Notes: generated from the sequence alone by a model not told the origin. Positions 4,330 to 11,992 are shown, numbered from the stretch's first letter. The stretch: 18,563 nt of DNA from Minisyncoccota bacterium (GCA_028687085.1 JAQUAU010000015.1:1-18563); one strand, 5' to 3'. Translations and numbers: made by a program.

Positions 4330-7300
4330 ATGGCGAGCCGATTCATCCACCTGCACACCCACAGCCACTACAGCTTCTTGCAGGCGTTGCCCAAGATTGA
4401 TGAGCTCGTGGAGAAAGCGCAAAAAGAAGGCATGGACGCACTCGCACTTACCGATGCGGGCAATATGCACGGCGCTATCGAATTCTACAAGTCGGCGACC
4501 AAGGCGGGCGTGAAGCCTATCCTCGGCGTCGATGCCTATCTCGCACCACGCTCACGGCATGATCGCGATCCGAACATCGACGTGAAGCGCTCTCGTATTG
4601 TCCTCTTAGCAGAAAATAATTCGGGATATAAAAATCTCCTCGCGCTCGTTACGAAATCGTGGACCGAAGGGTTCTTTGAACGACCGCGCATGGACAAGGA
4701 GCTTCTCGGCAGACACCACGAAGGGCTCATCGCACTTCTGCCCTCCTTCGCCGGCGATATCGCACAGCTCCTGCGTGCAGGAGACGCAAACGGCGCGGCC
4801 GCCGCGCTCGCTGAGTTTAAAGAGACTTTCGGTCCGGACAACGTGTTCTTAGAAATCACACACCACCCAAAGGTCGAAGGTCACGAGGCGCTGATGAAGA
4901 AGATTATCGCGCTTGCGCGAGAAAGTGATACTCCTCTTGTCGGGCAGAACGACGTTTATTATCTCAATCCCGACGACCGCGAGGCGACCGAGATTATGCG
5001 GCGCATCGGACACGGCGGGCACGGCAGAAATGAGGATGAAGACTTCTCCTTTATCAGCGAGAAAACCGCACTTTCATTTTTTAAAGATACTCCTGAGGCA
5101 GTCGACAATACGAGAGTCATCGCCGACCGTTGCAACCTCTCCTTCGAACTCGGAAAGTGGACCTTCCCTGCCGTCCCCGTCTCGCCCGGGTTTAACAATC
5201 ATGATGAAGAACTGCGCGCAAAGGCCTATGCCGGTATCAAGACGCGCGCTCTGGAAGAGTCGCCAGAGGTCGTCGATCGCATCGAATACGAGCTCAAGAT
5301 TATCATCGGCAAGGGCTTCGCGGTCTATTACCTCATCGTCGCCGACCTCCTGCGATTCGCCAAGAGCGCCGGCATCCTCACCACCACGCGCGGGAGCGCA
5401 GCCGGCTCCCTGGTCGCCTACCTTATCGGCGTGACCAACGTGAACCCGTTGTTCTATAAGCTCCCCTTCGAACGATTCCTCAACCCCGAACGCCCCAAGG
5501 CGCCGGACATCGACATGGACATGGCCGACAACCGTCGCGACGATATGATCGCATATGCGAAGCAGAAGTACGGCGAGGACCACGTCGCACAGATCGGTAC
5601 CTTCGGCACGATGATGGCGCGGGCGGCGGTGCGCGACGTGGCGCGCGCTCTCGGCCACTCCTACACGACCGGCGACCGAATCGCCAAGCTTATCCCGATG
5701 GGCTCGCAAGGATTCCCGATGACCATCGACCACGCCCTCGAGCTCGAACCCGACTTGAAGGCGCTCTATGACGAAGACGATGAATCGCGCGAAGTGATCG
5801 ATCTCGCGAAGCGCATCGAAGGATGCGTGCGGCACGTCGGCGTGCATGCGGCCGGCGTCGTGGTCGCCCCGACGCCGCTTATCGAATGGGCGCCCGTCCA
5901 GCCCGACCCGAAAGGCACCGGCAAGATGATCACGCAGTACGATATGTACTCGATTACCGACGAATACGGCGGAGTCGGACTCCTCAAGTTCGACTTCCTC
6001 GGCATCAAGAATCTCGCCATCCTCGCCGACGCGGTCGCGCGCGTGAAAGAGACGCGCGGCATCGTCGTGGATATCGAGAACGTACCGATCGACGATACCA
6101 AGACCTACCAGATGCTCGCGCGCGGCGAGACCGAGGGTACCTTCCAGCTGAACGGTTCGGGCATGACCCGCTGGCTCAAGGAGCTAAAGCCTTCGACTAT
6201 CCACGACATCAACGCCATGGTCGCCCTCTATCGCCCGGGCCCGATGGAGACGATCCCGCAATATATCGAACGCAAGCACAATGCGCGGCTCATCCATTTT
6301 CTCGATCCGCGCATGAAGGAGTACTTGGACTTCTCCTACGGCCTGCTGGTCTACCAAGACGATGTACTTCTCTCTGCTATCAAGCTCGGCGGCTATTCCT
6401 GGCTCGAGGCCGATGCGCTCCGCAAAGCGATGGGCAAGAAGATCCCCAAGGTTATGCAGGCGGAAAAGGAGAAGCTCCTGAAAGGATTCGTCGAATACGG
6501 CAAGCTCTCGAAGCAAAATGCAGAGAAACTGTGGCTCCTTATCGAACCGTTTGCCGCCTACGGCTTCAACAAGGCGCACGCGGCGAGCTATGGTAAGGTC
6601 GCGTATCAGACCGCCTACATGAAGGCGAACTATCCGGTCGAGTATCTTGCCGCCGTCCTTACTGCCGATTCGGGCGACACCGAGGCGATCAGTATCTTCG
6701 TCGCAGAAGCCAAGCGTATGGGGATCCCCGTCCTCCCGCCAGACGTGAACGAGAGCGGAACGGTGTTTACGGTAGTCCGGCGCGAAGGCGTTTCTGTCGC
6801 AGGGGCCCCGCAGCGCGACGGCGTGAGGACTGAGCAATTTCTTAGCAAAGAAATTGCGTACCCGGAGACGGGAATGCCGAGCGCCGGAGACGCGATCCGC
6901 TTCGGCCTCTCATCGATCAAAAACTTCGGCGACGGCATTTCAGAAGCGATTATTTCTGAACGCACCGCACACGGCCACTTCACCTCACTCTCCGATTTTC
7001 TCTCGCGAGTGGGATCGAGAAATCTCAACCGAAAATCGCTCGAGTCTCTGATTAAGTGCGGCGCGCTCGACTCTCTCAATCCGAGAGAACACAAACGCGG
7101 CACGATGCTCGAGAATATCGAAACGATGCTCGCCTTCCACCGCGAAGCGACCGCAATCGCTCCGCAGGATTCTCTCTTTTCCGCCCTAGGCGGATCCGCC
7201 TCCGGCGGAGGCGTATTCGGTTCACCTTCGCTCACGCTTCCCGAGGGCAAGGCGACCTCGCTCACTGACAAGCTCGTGTGGGAAAAAGAGTTGCTCGGCA

Positions 7301-7638
7301 TCTATGTCAGTGGCCACCCGCTTGATGCTCACGAAGCTATGGTAAAAAAAGCGCACCTCTCGATCAAGAAGGTGAAGGAAGAGCCTCAGCCGGGTATGCT
7401 CCTTATTGTGCCGGTGCTCGTTACCGAAGTGCGCTCTATCCTCACAAAAAGCGGCGAGAAGATGTCGTTCATCAAGGTCGAGGACACGACCGACTCGATT
7501 GAGGCCGTCATCTTTCCGCGGCTCTTCAAAGAGCATGCGGCGCTTATCACGCCGGGCTCCTGCCTCCTCGTAAAGGGCAAGGTCTCGGTTCGAAACGGCG
7601 AACCCTCGCTCGCGATTGAGGAGCTCAAACCCTTATAG
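4330..7638 (+). CDS. dnaE: DNA polymerase III alpha subunit
   Basis: This is the replicative DNA polymerase catalytic subunit. The 1102 residues begin with a PHP domain (HLHTHSHYSF...ALALTDAGNMHGAIEFYK; the usual TDHG reads TDAG). The palm follows, with catalytic aspartates D395 and D397 (PDIDMDM) and D555 (LLKFDFLG). Then come RPGPMETIPQYIERKH, YGLLVYQDDV and AMGKK, a helix-hairpin-helix region (IRFGLSSIKNFGDG), SGHPLDAHE and a C-terminal OB fold ending in AIEELKPL. The C-terminal tau-binding domain of E. coli DnaE seems absent. Two extra segments are encoded by palindromic DNA: residues about 820-850 and about 951-962. The ATG at 4330 matches the family start and is probably leaderless. thrS follows after 21 bases. 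Identity is certain. Confidence 0.98.
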   Translation: MASRFIHLHTHSHYSFLQALPKIDELVEKAQKEGMDALALTDAGNMHGAIEFYKSATKAGVKPILGVDAYLAPRSRHDRDPNIDVKRSRIVLLAENNSGYKNLLALVTKSWTEGFFERPRMDKELLGRHHEGLIALLPSFAGDIAQLLRAGDANGAAAALAEFKETFGPDNVFLEITHHPKVEGHEALMKKIIALARESDTPLVGQNDVYYLNPDDREATEIMRRIGHGGHGRNEDEDFSFISEKTALSFFKDTPEAVDNTRVIADRCNLSFELGKWTFPAVPVSPGFNNHDEELRAKAYAGIKTRALEESPEVVDRIEYELKIIIGKGFAVYYLIVADLLRFAKSAGILTTTRGSAAGSLVAYLIGVTNVNPLFYKLPFERFLNPERPKAPDIDMDMADNRRDDMIAYAKQKYGEDHVAQIGTFGTMMARAAVRDVARALGHSYTTGDRIAKLIPMGSQGFPMTIDHALELEPDLKALYDEDDESREVIDLAKRIEGCVRHVGVHAAGVVVAPTPLIEWAPVQPDPKGTGKMITQYDMYSITDEYGGVGLLKFDFLGIKNLAILADAVARVKETRGIVVDIENVPIDDTKTYQMLARGETEGTFQLNGSGMTRWLKELKPSTIHDINAMVALYRPGPMETIPQYIERKHNARLIHFLDPRMKEYLDFSYGLLVYQDDVLLSAIKLGGYSWLEADALRKAMGKKIPKVMQAEKEKLLKGFVEYGKLSKQNAEKLWLLIEPFAAYGFNKAHAASYGKVAYQTAYMKANYPVEYLAAVLTADSGDTEAISIFVAEAKRMGIPVLPPDVNESGTVFTVVRREGVSVAGAPQRDGVRTEQFLSKEIAYPETGMPSAGDAIRFGLSSIKNFGDGISEAIISERTAHGHFTSLSDFLSRVGSRNLNRKSLESLIKCGALDSLNPREHKRGTMLENIETMLAFHREATAIAPQDSLFSALGGSASGGGVFGSPSLTLPEGKATSLTDKLVWEKELLGIYVSGHPLDAHEAMVKKAHLSIKKVKEEPQPGMLLIVPVLVTEVRSILTKSGEKMSFIKVEDTTDSIEAVIFPRLFKEHAALITPGSCLLVKGKVSVRNGEPSLAIEELKPL
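6787..6878. repeat. Structured palindromic element inserted in frame in dnaE
   Basis: This is the second copy of the element at 2810-2920. The outer arms 6787-6798 and 6867-6878 pair over 12 positions, three of them G-T. The inner hairpin is GCAATTTCTT (6834-6843), loop AGCA, AAGAAATTGC (6848-6857), followed by GCGTACCCGGAGA. Against the intergenic copy the inner stem has three substitutions per arm, all compensatory. It codes for about 30 residues (roughly 820-849, including RTEQFLSKEIAYPETG) between FTVV and IRFGLSSIKN, where other DnaE proteins have only a short turn. Confidence 0.85.
7181..7213. repeat. Cluster of overlapping GC-rich palindromes in dnaE
   Basis: Nested perfect palindromes: CCGCC/GGCGG (7181-7193), GGCGGATCCGCC (7189-7200), TCCGCC/GGCGGA (7195-7209) and GCCTCC/GGAGGC (7198-7212). 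They code for a Gly/Ser/Ala-rich linker (ALGGSASGGGV) before the conserved KLVWEKELLGIYVSGHPL block, so this looks like a second palindromic insertion. Confidence 0.75.
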
Positions 7639-7642
7639 GGTG

Positions 7643-7651
7643 TGTTATATT
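7643..7651 (+). promoter_or_regulatory. Candidate extended -10 promoter of thrS
   Basis: TGT is directly followed by TATATT, an extended -10 form. It lies inside the 21-base gap after the dnaE stop. The predicted +1 at about 7658 leaves a leader of about 2 nt before the ATG at 7660. thrS may therefore have its own nearly leaderless transcript as well as read-through from dnaE. Confidence 0.5.
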
Positions 7652-7659
7652 CTGGGAAT

Positions 7660-8892
7660 ATGGACCCTAAGGAACACGACCACAAAAAGCTCGGCAAGGA
7701 GCTCGATTTATTTGCCTTCTCTGATTCGGTCGGCAAAGGCCTCCCGCTCTTCACCCCCAAGGGCTCGGTGATTCGCCGCGAGCTCGAGCGCTTTATTGTC
7801 GATGAGGAGATTCGCCGCGGCTATCTCCACGTCTACACGCCGGACATCGCCAAACTCGATTTGTATAAAAAAAGCGGTCACTACCCGCACTATAAGGACT
7901 CGATGTATGCGCCTATCGAAATAGACGACGAGCAATTCATGCTCCGACCGATGACCTGTCCGCACCACTTCGAGCTCTACCTGCGCAAGCCGGTCTCCTA
8001 CCGTGAATTGCCGATGCGCATCGCCGAACTCGCGAAGCTCTATCGCTATGAACAGTCCGGCGAGTTGATGGGACTCCAACGCGTCCGTTCCTTCTGCCTC
8101 GCTGACGCTCATATTATCTGCACCTCTGAAGAGCAGGCTGTCGACGAGATCAGCAAGGCGCTCGACCTTATCGAATACATCACCTCAGTGTTCGGCCTCG
8201 CACTTGATGTCGATTACCGCTACCGTCTCTCGCTCGGCGATCGTGCGAACACGGAAAAATATTATAAAAACGATGCGGCATGGGAGACAGGTGAAGACCT
8301 TCTGCGCAAGCTCCTCATCAAACGCGGCAGTAAATTTGAAGAAGCAAAAGATGAAGCGGCATTTTATGGCCCGAAGATAGATATCCAGATGAAGAACGTA
8401 AACGGAAAAGAGGATACCGCCTTTACCGTTCAATACGACTTCAGCTCACCTGACCGATTCGACCTCACCTATATCGGCGAAGACGGCGCGAAGCACCGTG
8501 CATTCGTCGTGCACCGTTCCTCAATCGGCGCTATTGAGCGCATCATGGCGTTCCTCATCGAGAAATACGGAGGTGCCTTCCCGCTCTGGCTCTCGCCGGT
8601 GCAGGTGCGCGTCCTGCCGGTCTCTGAGAAGCACAATGCCTATGCAAAAGAAGTGTTGCATGAATTAAAAGCGGCAAACATCCGCGTCGACATTGACGAT
8701 GCGAACGAATCGCTCGGCAAGAAGATTCGAAATGCGAAGACAGAAAAAATCCCCTATCTCCTCGTCGTCGGCGATGCCGAAGTCGAAGCAAAGACGGTCT
8801 CCGTCGACAGTCGCGATCACGGCAAACTCGAAGCGATGTCCGTCGCCGATTTCATCTCGCGCGCGACTGAAGAAATAAAATCACGAAAATAA
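7660..8892 (+). CDS. thrS: Threonyl-tRNA synthetase, short form without TGS and editing domains
   Basis: This enzyme charges tRNA-Thr with threonine. Only 410 residues are present against about 640 in E. coli. The protein begins with HDHKKLGKELDLFAFSDSVGKGLPLFTPKGSVIRRELERFI, which is the start of the class II catalytic core. The N-terminal TGS and editing domains are therefore missing. The zinc ligands are present: C100 (MRPMTCPHH region), H151 (DAHIIC) and H285 (VVHRSSIGAIERIMAFL). Motif 2 reads YRYEQSGELMGLQRVRSF. The anticodon-binding domain covers about residues 308-410 (VRVLPVSEKHNAYAKEV...GDAEVEAKTVSV). I chose the ATG at 7660; an upstream GTG at 7642 would place the promoter inside the gene. 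Identity is secure. Confidence 0.96.
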   Translation: MDPKEHDHKKLGKELDLFAFSDSVGKGLPLFTPKGSVIRRELERFIVDEEIRRGYLHVYTPDIAKLDLYKKSGHYPHYKDSMYAPIEIDDEQFMLRPMTCPHHFELYLRKPVSYRELPMRIAELAKLYRYEQSGELMGLQRVRSFCLADAHIICTSEEQAVDEISKALDLIEYITSVFGLALDVDYRYRLSLGDRANTEKYYKNDAAWETGEDLLRKLLIKRGSKFEEAKDEAAFYGPKIDIQMKNVNGKEDTAFTVQYDFSSPDRFDLTYIGEDGAKHRAFVVHRSSIGAIERIMAFLIEKYGGAFPLWLSPVQVRVLPVSEKHNAYAKEVLHELKAANIRVDIDDANESLGKKIRNAKTEKIPYLLVVGDAEVEAKTVSVDSRDHGKLEAMSVADFISRATEEIKSRK

Positions 8893-8893
8893 A

Positions 8894-9019
8894 AAGAACC
8901 GAATAAAAGACTTCAGGTGCAAGGCGCGGGATGTGAGTGAGCGTAGACGTACTGTGTGGTACGGCGGAGCGAACGAACGGAACCCGCAACGCGGCAGATG
9001 AGGTTTTTATTCGGTTCTT
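8894..9019. repeat. Nested long-hairpin element between convergent genes
   Basis: Perfect 15-bp arms AAGAACCGAATAAAA (8894-8908) and TTTTATTCGGTTCTT (9005-9019) enclose about 96 bases. Inside, further arms pair: CTTCA with TGAGG (8911-8915 with 8999-9003, one G-T), TGC with GCA (8918-8920 with 8994-8996), GCGGG with CCCGC (8926-8930 with 8983-8987). The apical hairpin is CGTAC, TGTGTG, GTACG (8948-8963). The unpaired flanks of the apex are two purine-rich, similar strings (GTGAGTGAGCGTAGA and GCGGAGCGAACGAAC). It lies between the thrS stop and the 957-residue gene stop and could serve as a two-way terminator. Confidence 0.75.
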
Positions 9020-11891
9020 ATGCGCCGAGGATAGCGAGTGCGCGAGTGAGTGCGAGCTTCGCGCCGGTCACATCGGTGGAGTAGCTGGAGTCGATAGCAG
9101 TCGCGAGCGATGCGATAAGACTCTCGAGCGTCGAGGTGTTGAAGCGCGCCGCCATGCGGGCGATGTGAGGATCGCAGGGAGAACCGTCGATGCGAGCGCG
9201 GTATGCATCGTCAAGAAGGCAGACTGTCTCAGAGATAAGACGCTCTGCTGATCCACCTCCCCGCATCTGCTGGCGCAAGCCGGCAAACACCGCCGTGCGA
9301 TCTCCCTCGAGAAGCGCCGCGGCGAAGCCGCGCGTCGAGGCGGGTGAAGAAGCCGGTTCAGCCGCCATCACGGGCGCAATCGGTTCGACGTGCTCGTAGA
9401 TCGGCTCAATATTTTCATATATCGGCTCTATGTGCGGAGTATGGTCTGCGATTCTCTCTTCTTTTACCGAGGCCACCGAAGGCGCGTGCGAGAGACTCTT
9501 CACAATATCGTCGATTGAGAGCGCACCATTGCGGGCAAAAGATTTGAAGCCGTCATACGTCGAATAGCCGCGCAACGCTTCAGGAGCCGCCGCCTCGCTC
9601 TTCATAACCTGGCGCTCAGGAACCGGTACGGCAGCAGGCATCGGCGGAACCGTAGCGACGGTATACGAAAAGGCTTGTGTATTGATAGCTGAGGAGACAC
9701 GCATACCGAACTCGCGCAAGCGGCGATTCACAAACGGTGCGACGCCGAAGAGCATCAGGTACGCAAGGGCGAGCGACCAGCCGATAAGCGCAACCCAATA
9801 GAGCACGGTGCCGACCGGTCCGAGTTCAAGACCGGTATACGGTATCTGCGAGAGATAGAGATAGGCGAGCGGCTGTACGCCAACATGCGGGAGCGCTGCA
9901 AGCGTGACGTTCGGCGAATAAGCTCCACCGCCGCTATAGGCACCGCCGCCTGAAGGAGCACTCGGAGGAGGAGACACCGTAACGGCCGCCGCACACGTCG
10001 CTGATCCACCGGGGCCGGTCGCTGTGCCGGTATAGGTAACCGTGGCGGCCGGAGAAACCGTGCTCGTGCCTCCTGCGACAGGAGTAACCGCACCAACACC
10101 GTTATCGATAGTAAATGCAGTCGCATTACCTGTCGTCCACGAGAGTACTGAGGAACCACCAACAATGATTGAAGCCGGTGCGGCTGCGAGTGTGCAGACG
10201 GGTGCAGCGGGCGGAGGAGGAGTAGCTGTGACCGTAATTGCAGCCGCACAGGTCACCGAGCCACCGGGGCCGGTCGCTGTGCCGGTATAGGTAACCGTGG
10301 CGGCCGGAGAAACCGTGCTCGTGCCTCCTGCGACAGGAGTAACCGCACCAACACCGTTATCGATGGTAAATGCAGTCGCATTACCCGTCGTCCAGGTAAG
10401 AACCGCAGAGGATCCTGTCTGGATTGAGGTCGGCGATGCCGAGAGTGTGCAGACGGGCGCCGCGGGCGGCGGGACAACCGGGTAGGTACAGGTGACGCCA
10501 GTCTGGCTGGTGGCGGCAGGGTTGTAGTTGGTCGCGGCTGGGTCCATACAGCCGATAATGGGAGCCTGCGGGTAGGTACAGGTGACGCCGACCTGACTAG
10601 TAGCAGCCGGATTGTAGTTGGTCGCAGCAGCGTCCATGCAGCCGTAGATAGGCGCGGGCGGATAAGTGCACGATCCGTCGTCTACGGTCGCACTCGGATT
10701 GAAATTGGTCGCGGTCGCGTCTGTGCAGCCGTAGACCGGACCCGGAGGATAGATGCAGGTGACGCCGACCTGACTAGTAGCAGCCGGATTGTAGTTGGTC
10801 GCAGCAGCATCCATGCAGCCGTAGATAGGCGCGGGCGGATTGACCGTTATACTCGCCGAACAATTCGCAGTGCCGTAGGGACTCGTAGCAACGCCCGAAT
10901 AGGTCGTCGATGTGCTCGGCGATATCATAGTGAAGCTTCGACTCGTCTTCACGCCGATGCCGTTATTTATAGAAAGCGAAGTGACGTCGCTCGAGAATCC
11001 CCAAGCGAGCGCCGCGCTCCCTCCAAGCGTAATCGTGTCGGGGTTTATGGTGAGGATACAAACAGGCACCGGAGGCGGCGGAACGACGGGATACGTGCAG
11101 GTGACACCTGTCTGACTCGTTGCGGCCGGGTTGTAGTTGGTCGCGGTCGGGTCCATGCAGCCGATGATGGGTGCCGGGGGGACGGCCGGATAGGTGCACG
11201 ACCCATCGTCTACGGTCGCACTCGGATTGAAATTGGTCGCGGTCGCGTCTGTGCAGCCGTAGATAGGAGCAGGAGGCACGACTGGTGCAGGAGTGACTGT
11301 CAGGCTCGCCGAACAATAGGCGAATCCATAGGGGCTCGTAGCGACACCCGAATAGGTCGTCGAAACATTTGGTGATATGAAGCTGTAGCCGCGGACGGTC
11401 TTATCGCCGACGCCATTATCGATGAAGAGCGAAGTGACGTCGCTTGAGAATCCCCAGGCGAGCGCCGCGCTCCCACCAGCGACGATGCTGTCGGGGTTTA
11501 TGGTGAGGATACAGAGAGGCGTCGGAAGTATCGGCCCTGCTGGAGCACCCGCGTCGCCCGCAGGGGCGCCGGCACTGCCTCCAACATCGCCCGCGGGACT
11601 CGCCGCACTACCGCCAGCGTCACCGGCCGGACTTGCCGCACTACCACCAGCATCACCTGCTGGGTCTCCAGCACTGCCGCCTGCGTCACCTGCCGCAGCT
11701 CCACCGTCTCCGGCACTGCCCCCAGCATCGCCGGCTGCAGCTCCGCCATCACCGCCGTCACCGGCGGCCTGAGCAAGCGCATGCAAGACGTTAAACGGAG
11801 AAAAATCGCCGAGCTGCTGCAGCACAAAGCCTCGCGAAAGCGCGAGCATCATAAGAATCATTCCTATTGTGAGTATATGTTTGAAATTCAT
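9018..11891 (-). CDS. Large modular surface protein with Ig-like and GCTD repeats and an IPYTG sorting-like motif
   Basis: This 957-residue secreted protein has an N-terminal signal or anchor segment (about 5-28). A Gly/Asp/Ala/Ser/Pro low-complexity stalk follows (44-119). Four Ig-like beta domains lie at about 127-200, 278-352, 480-555 and 565-640. Six short Cys repeats of the type YGCTDATATNFNPSATVDDGSCTY lie at about 212-268 and 358-471, a motif family seen in secreted bacterial proteins. A GGGAYS linker leads to IPYTG (683-687), a membrane helix (about 694-720) and NRRLREFG. This resembles a sortase sorting signal, but about 235 residues follow, including EPIYENIEPIYEHVEPI. The probable layout is outside, membrane, inside. 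AGGA lies 6 bases before the ATG. A sortase gene is two genes upstream on the same strand. A role in adhesion or cell-surface contact is inferred, not shown. Confidence 0.85.
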   Translation of the reverse strand: MNFKHILTIGMILMMLALSRGFVLQQLGDFSPFNVLHALAQAAGDGGDGGAAAGDAGGSAGDGGAAAGDAGGSAGDPAGDAGGSAASPAGDAGGSAASPAGDVGGSAGAPAGDAGAPAGPILPTPLCILTINPDSIVAGGSAALAWGFSSDVTSLFIDNGVGDKTVRGYSFISPNVSTTYSGVATSPYGFAYCSASLTVTPAPVVPPAPIYGCTDATATNFNPSATVDDGSCTYPAVPPAPIIGCMDPTATNYNPAATSQTGVTCTYPVVPPPPVPVCILTINPDTITLGGSAALAWGFSSDVTSLSINNGIGVKTSRSFTMISPSTSTTYSGVATSPYGTANCSASITVNPPAPIYGCMDAAATNYNPAATSQVGVTCIYPPGPVYGCTDATATNFNPSATVDDGSCTYPPAPIYGCMDAAATNYNPAATSQVGVTCTYPQAPIIGCMDPAATNYNPAATSQTGVTCTYPVVPPPAAPVCTLSASPTSIQTGSSAVLTWTTGNATAFTIDNGVGAVTPVAGGTSTVSPAATVTYTGTATGPGGSVTCAAAITVTATPPPPAAPVCTLAAAPASIIVGGSSVLSWTTGNATAFTIDNGVGAVTPVAGGTSTVSPAATVTYTGTATGPGGSATCAAAVTVSPPPSAPSGGGAYSGGGAYSPNVTLAALPHVGVQPLAYLYLSQIPYTGLELGPVGTVLYWVALIGWSLALAYLMLFGVAPFVNRRLREFGMRVSSAINTQAFSYTVATVPPMPAAVPVPERQVMKSEAAAPEALRGYSTYDGFKSFARNGALSIDDIVKSLSHAPSVASVKEERIADHTPHIEPIYENIEPIYEHVEPIAPVMAAEPASSPASTRGFAAALLEGDRTAVFAGLRQQMRGGGSAERLISETVCLLDDAYRARIDGSPCDPHIARMAARFNTSTLESLIASLATAIDSSYSTDVTGAKLALTRALAILGA
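10006..10394. repeat. 255-bp tandem duplication encoding two Ig-like domains
   Basis: Bases 10006-10139 and 10261-10394 match at 132 of 134 positions by my reading, with a 255-base (85-residue) offset. They code for the third and fourth Ig-like domains, which share TTGNATAFTIDNGVGAVTPV. Such high DNA identity suggests recent duplication or ongoing gene conversion. Confidence 0.85.
10479..11258. repeat. Six GCTD/GCMD Cys-repeat units in two blocks
   Basis: The units lie at about 10479-10820 (four units) and 11088-11258 (two units), each coding for about 25 residues with two cysteines. Two sub-types alternate: one ending in DDGSCTYP and one in SQxGVTCxYP. DNA identity between units is high; for example the stretch starting at 10581 recurs 177 bases away at 10758. 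The Ig-like domain between the blocks also has a close relative nearer the N-terminus, so a larger multi-domain unit seems to have been duplicated. Confidence 0.8.
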
Positions 11892-11941
11892 GTTGATTCC
11901 TATTTCCGAAACGCCTCACCGAGACATACCGGAAAAGGGAT

Positions 11942-11974
11942 CCATCGGGGAACGTACGAATACGCTCCCGATGG
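11942..11974 (-). terminator. Long hairpin between the secreted protein and the surface protein genes
   Basis: CCATCGGG (11942-11949) pairs with CCCGATGG (11967-11974), and the pairing continues inward through CGTA/TACG with one bulge and one mismatch to a 4-nt loop, about 14 pairs in all. On the minus strand the stem is followed by ATCCCTTTTCC, a modest T run. It probably ends or attenuates transcription from the upstream gene. Confidence 0.55.
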
Positions 11975-11992
11975 CTCCAAAAGAACAAGCAG

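Noticed and set aside
4959..5847. Long open frames on the minus strand inside dnaE
   Set aside because: They are antisense to a certain dnaE frame and show no recognisable domains; the GC-rich codon pattern opens opposite frames.
8894..9019. Insertion sequence or MITE with target duplication
   Set aside because: The ends are inverted repeats, but no direct target duplication was seen and the arms overlap a stop codon; kept as a hairpin element instead.
10479..11258. CRISPR array
   Set aside because: The repeats are in-frame protein repeats of about 25 residues with variable spacing, no short constant repeat with unique spacers and no cas genes.
11422..11772. Pro/Ala-rich plus-strand frame opposite the surface protein stalk
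   Set aside because: It is the complement of the Gly/Asp/Ala repeat region of the surface protein; its composition is explained by that.
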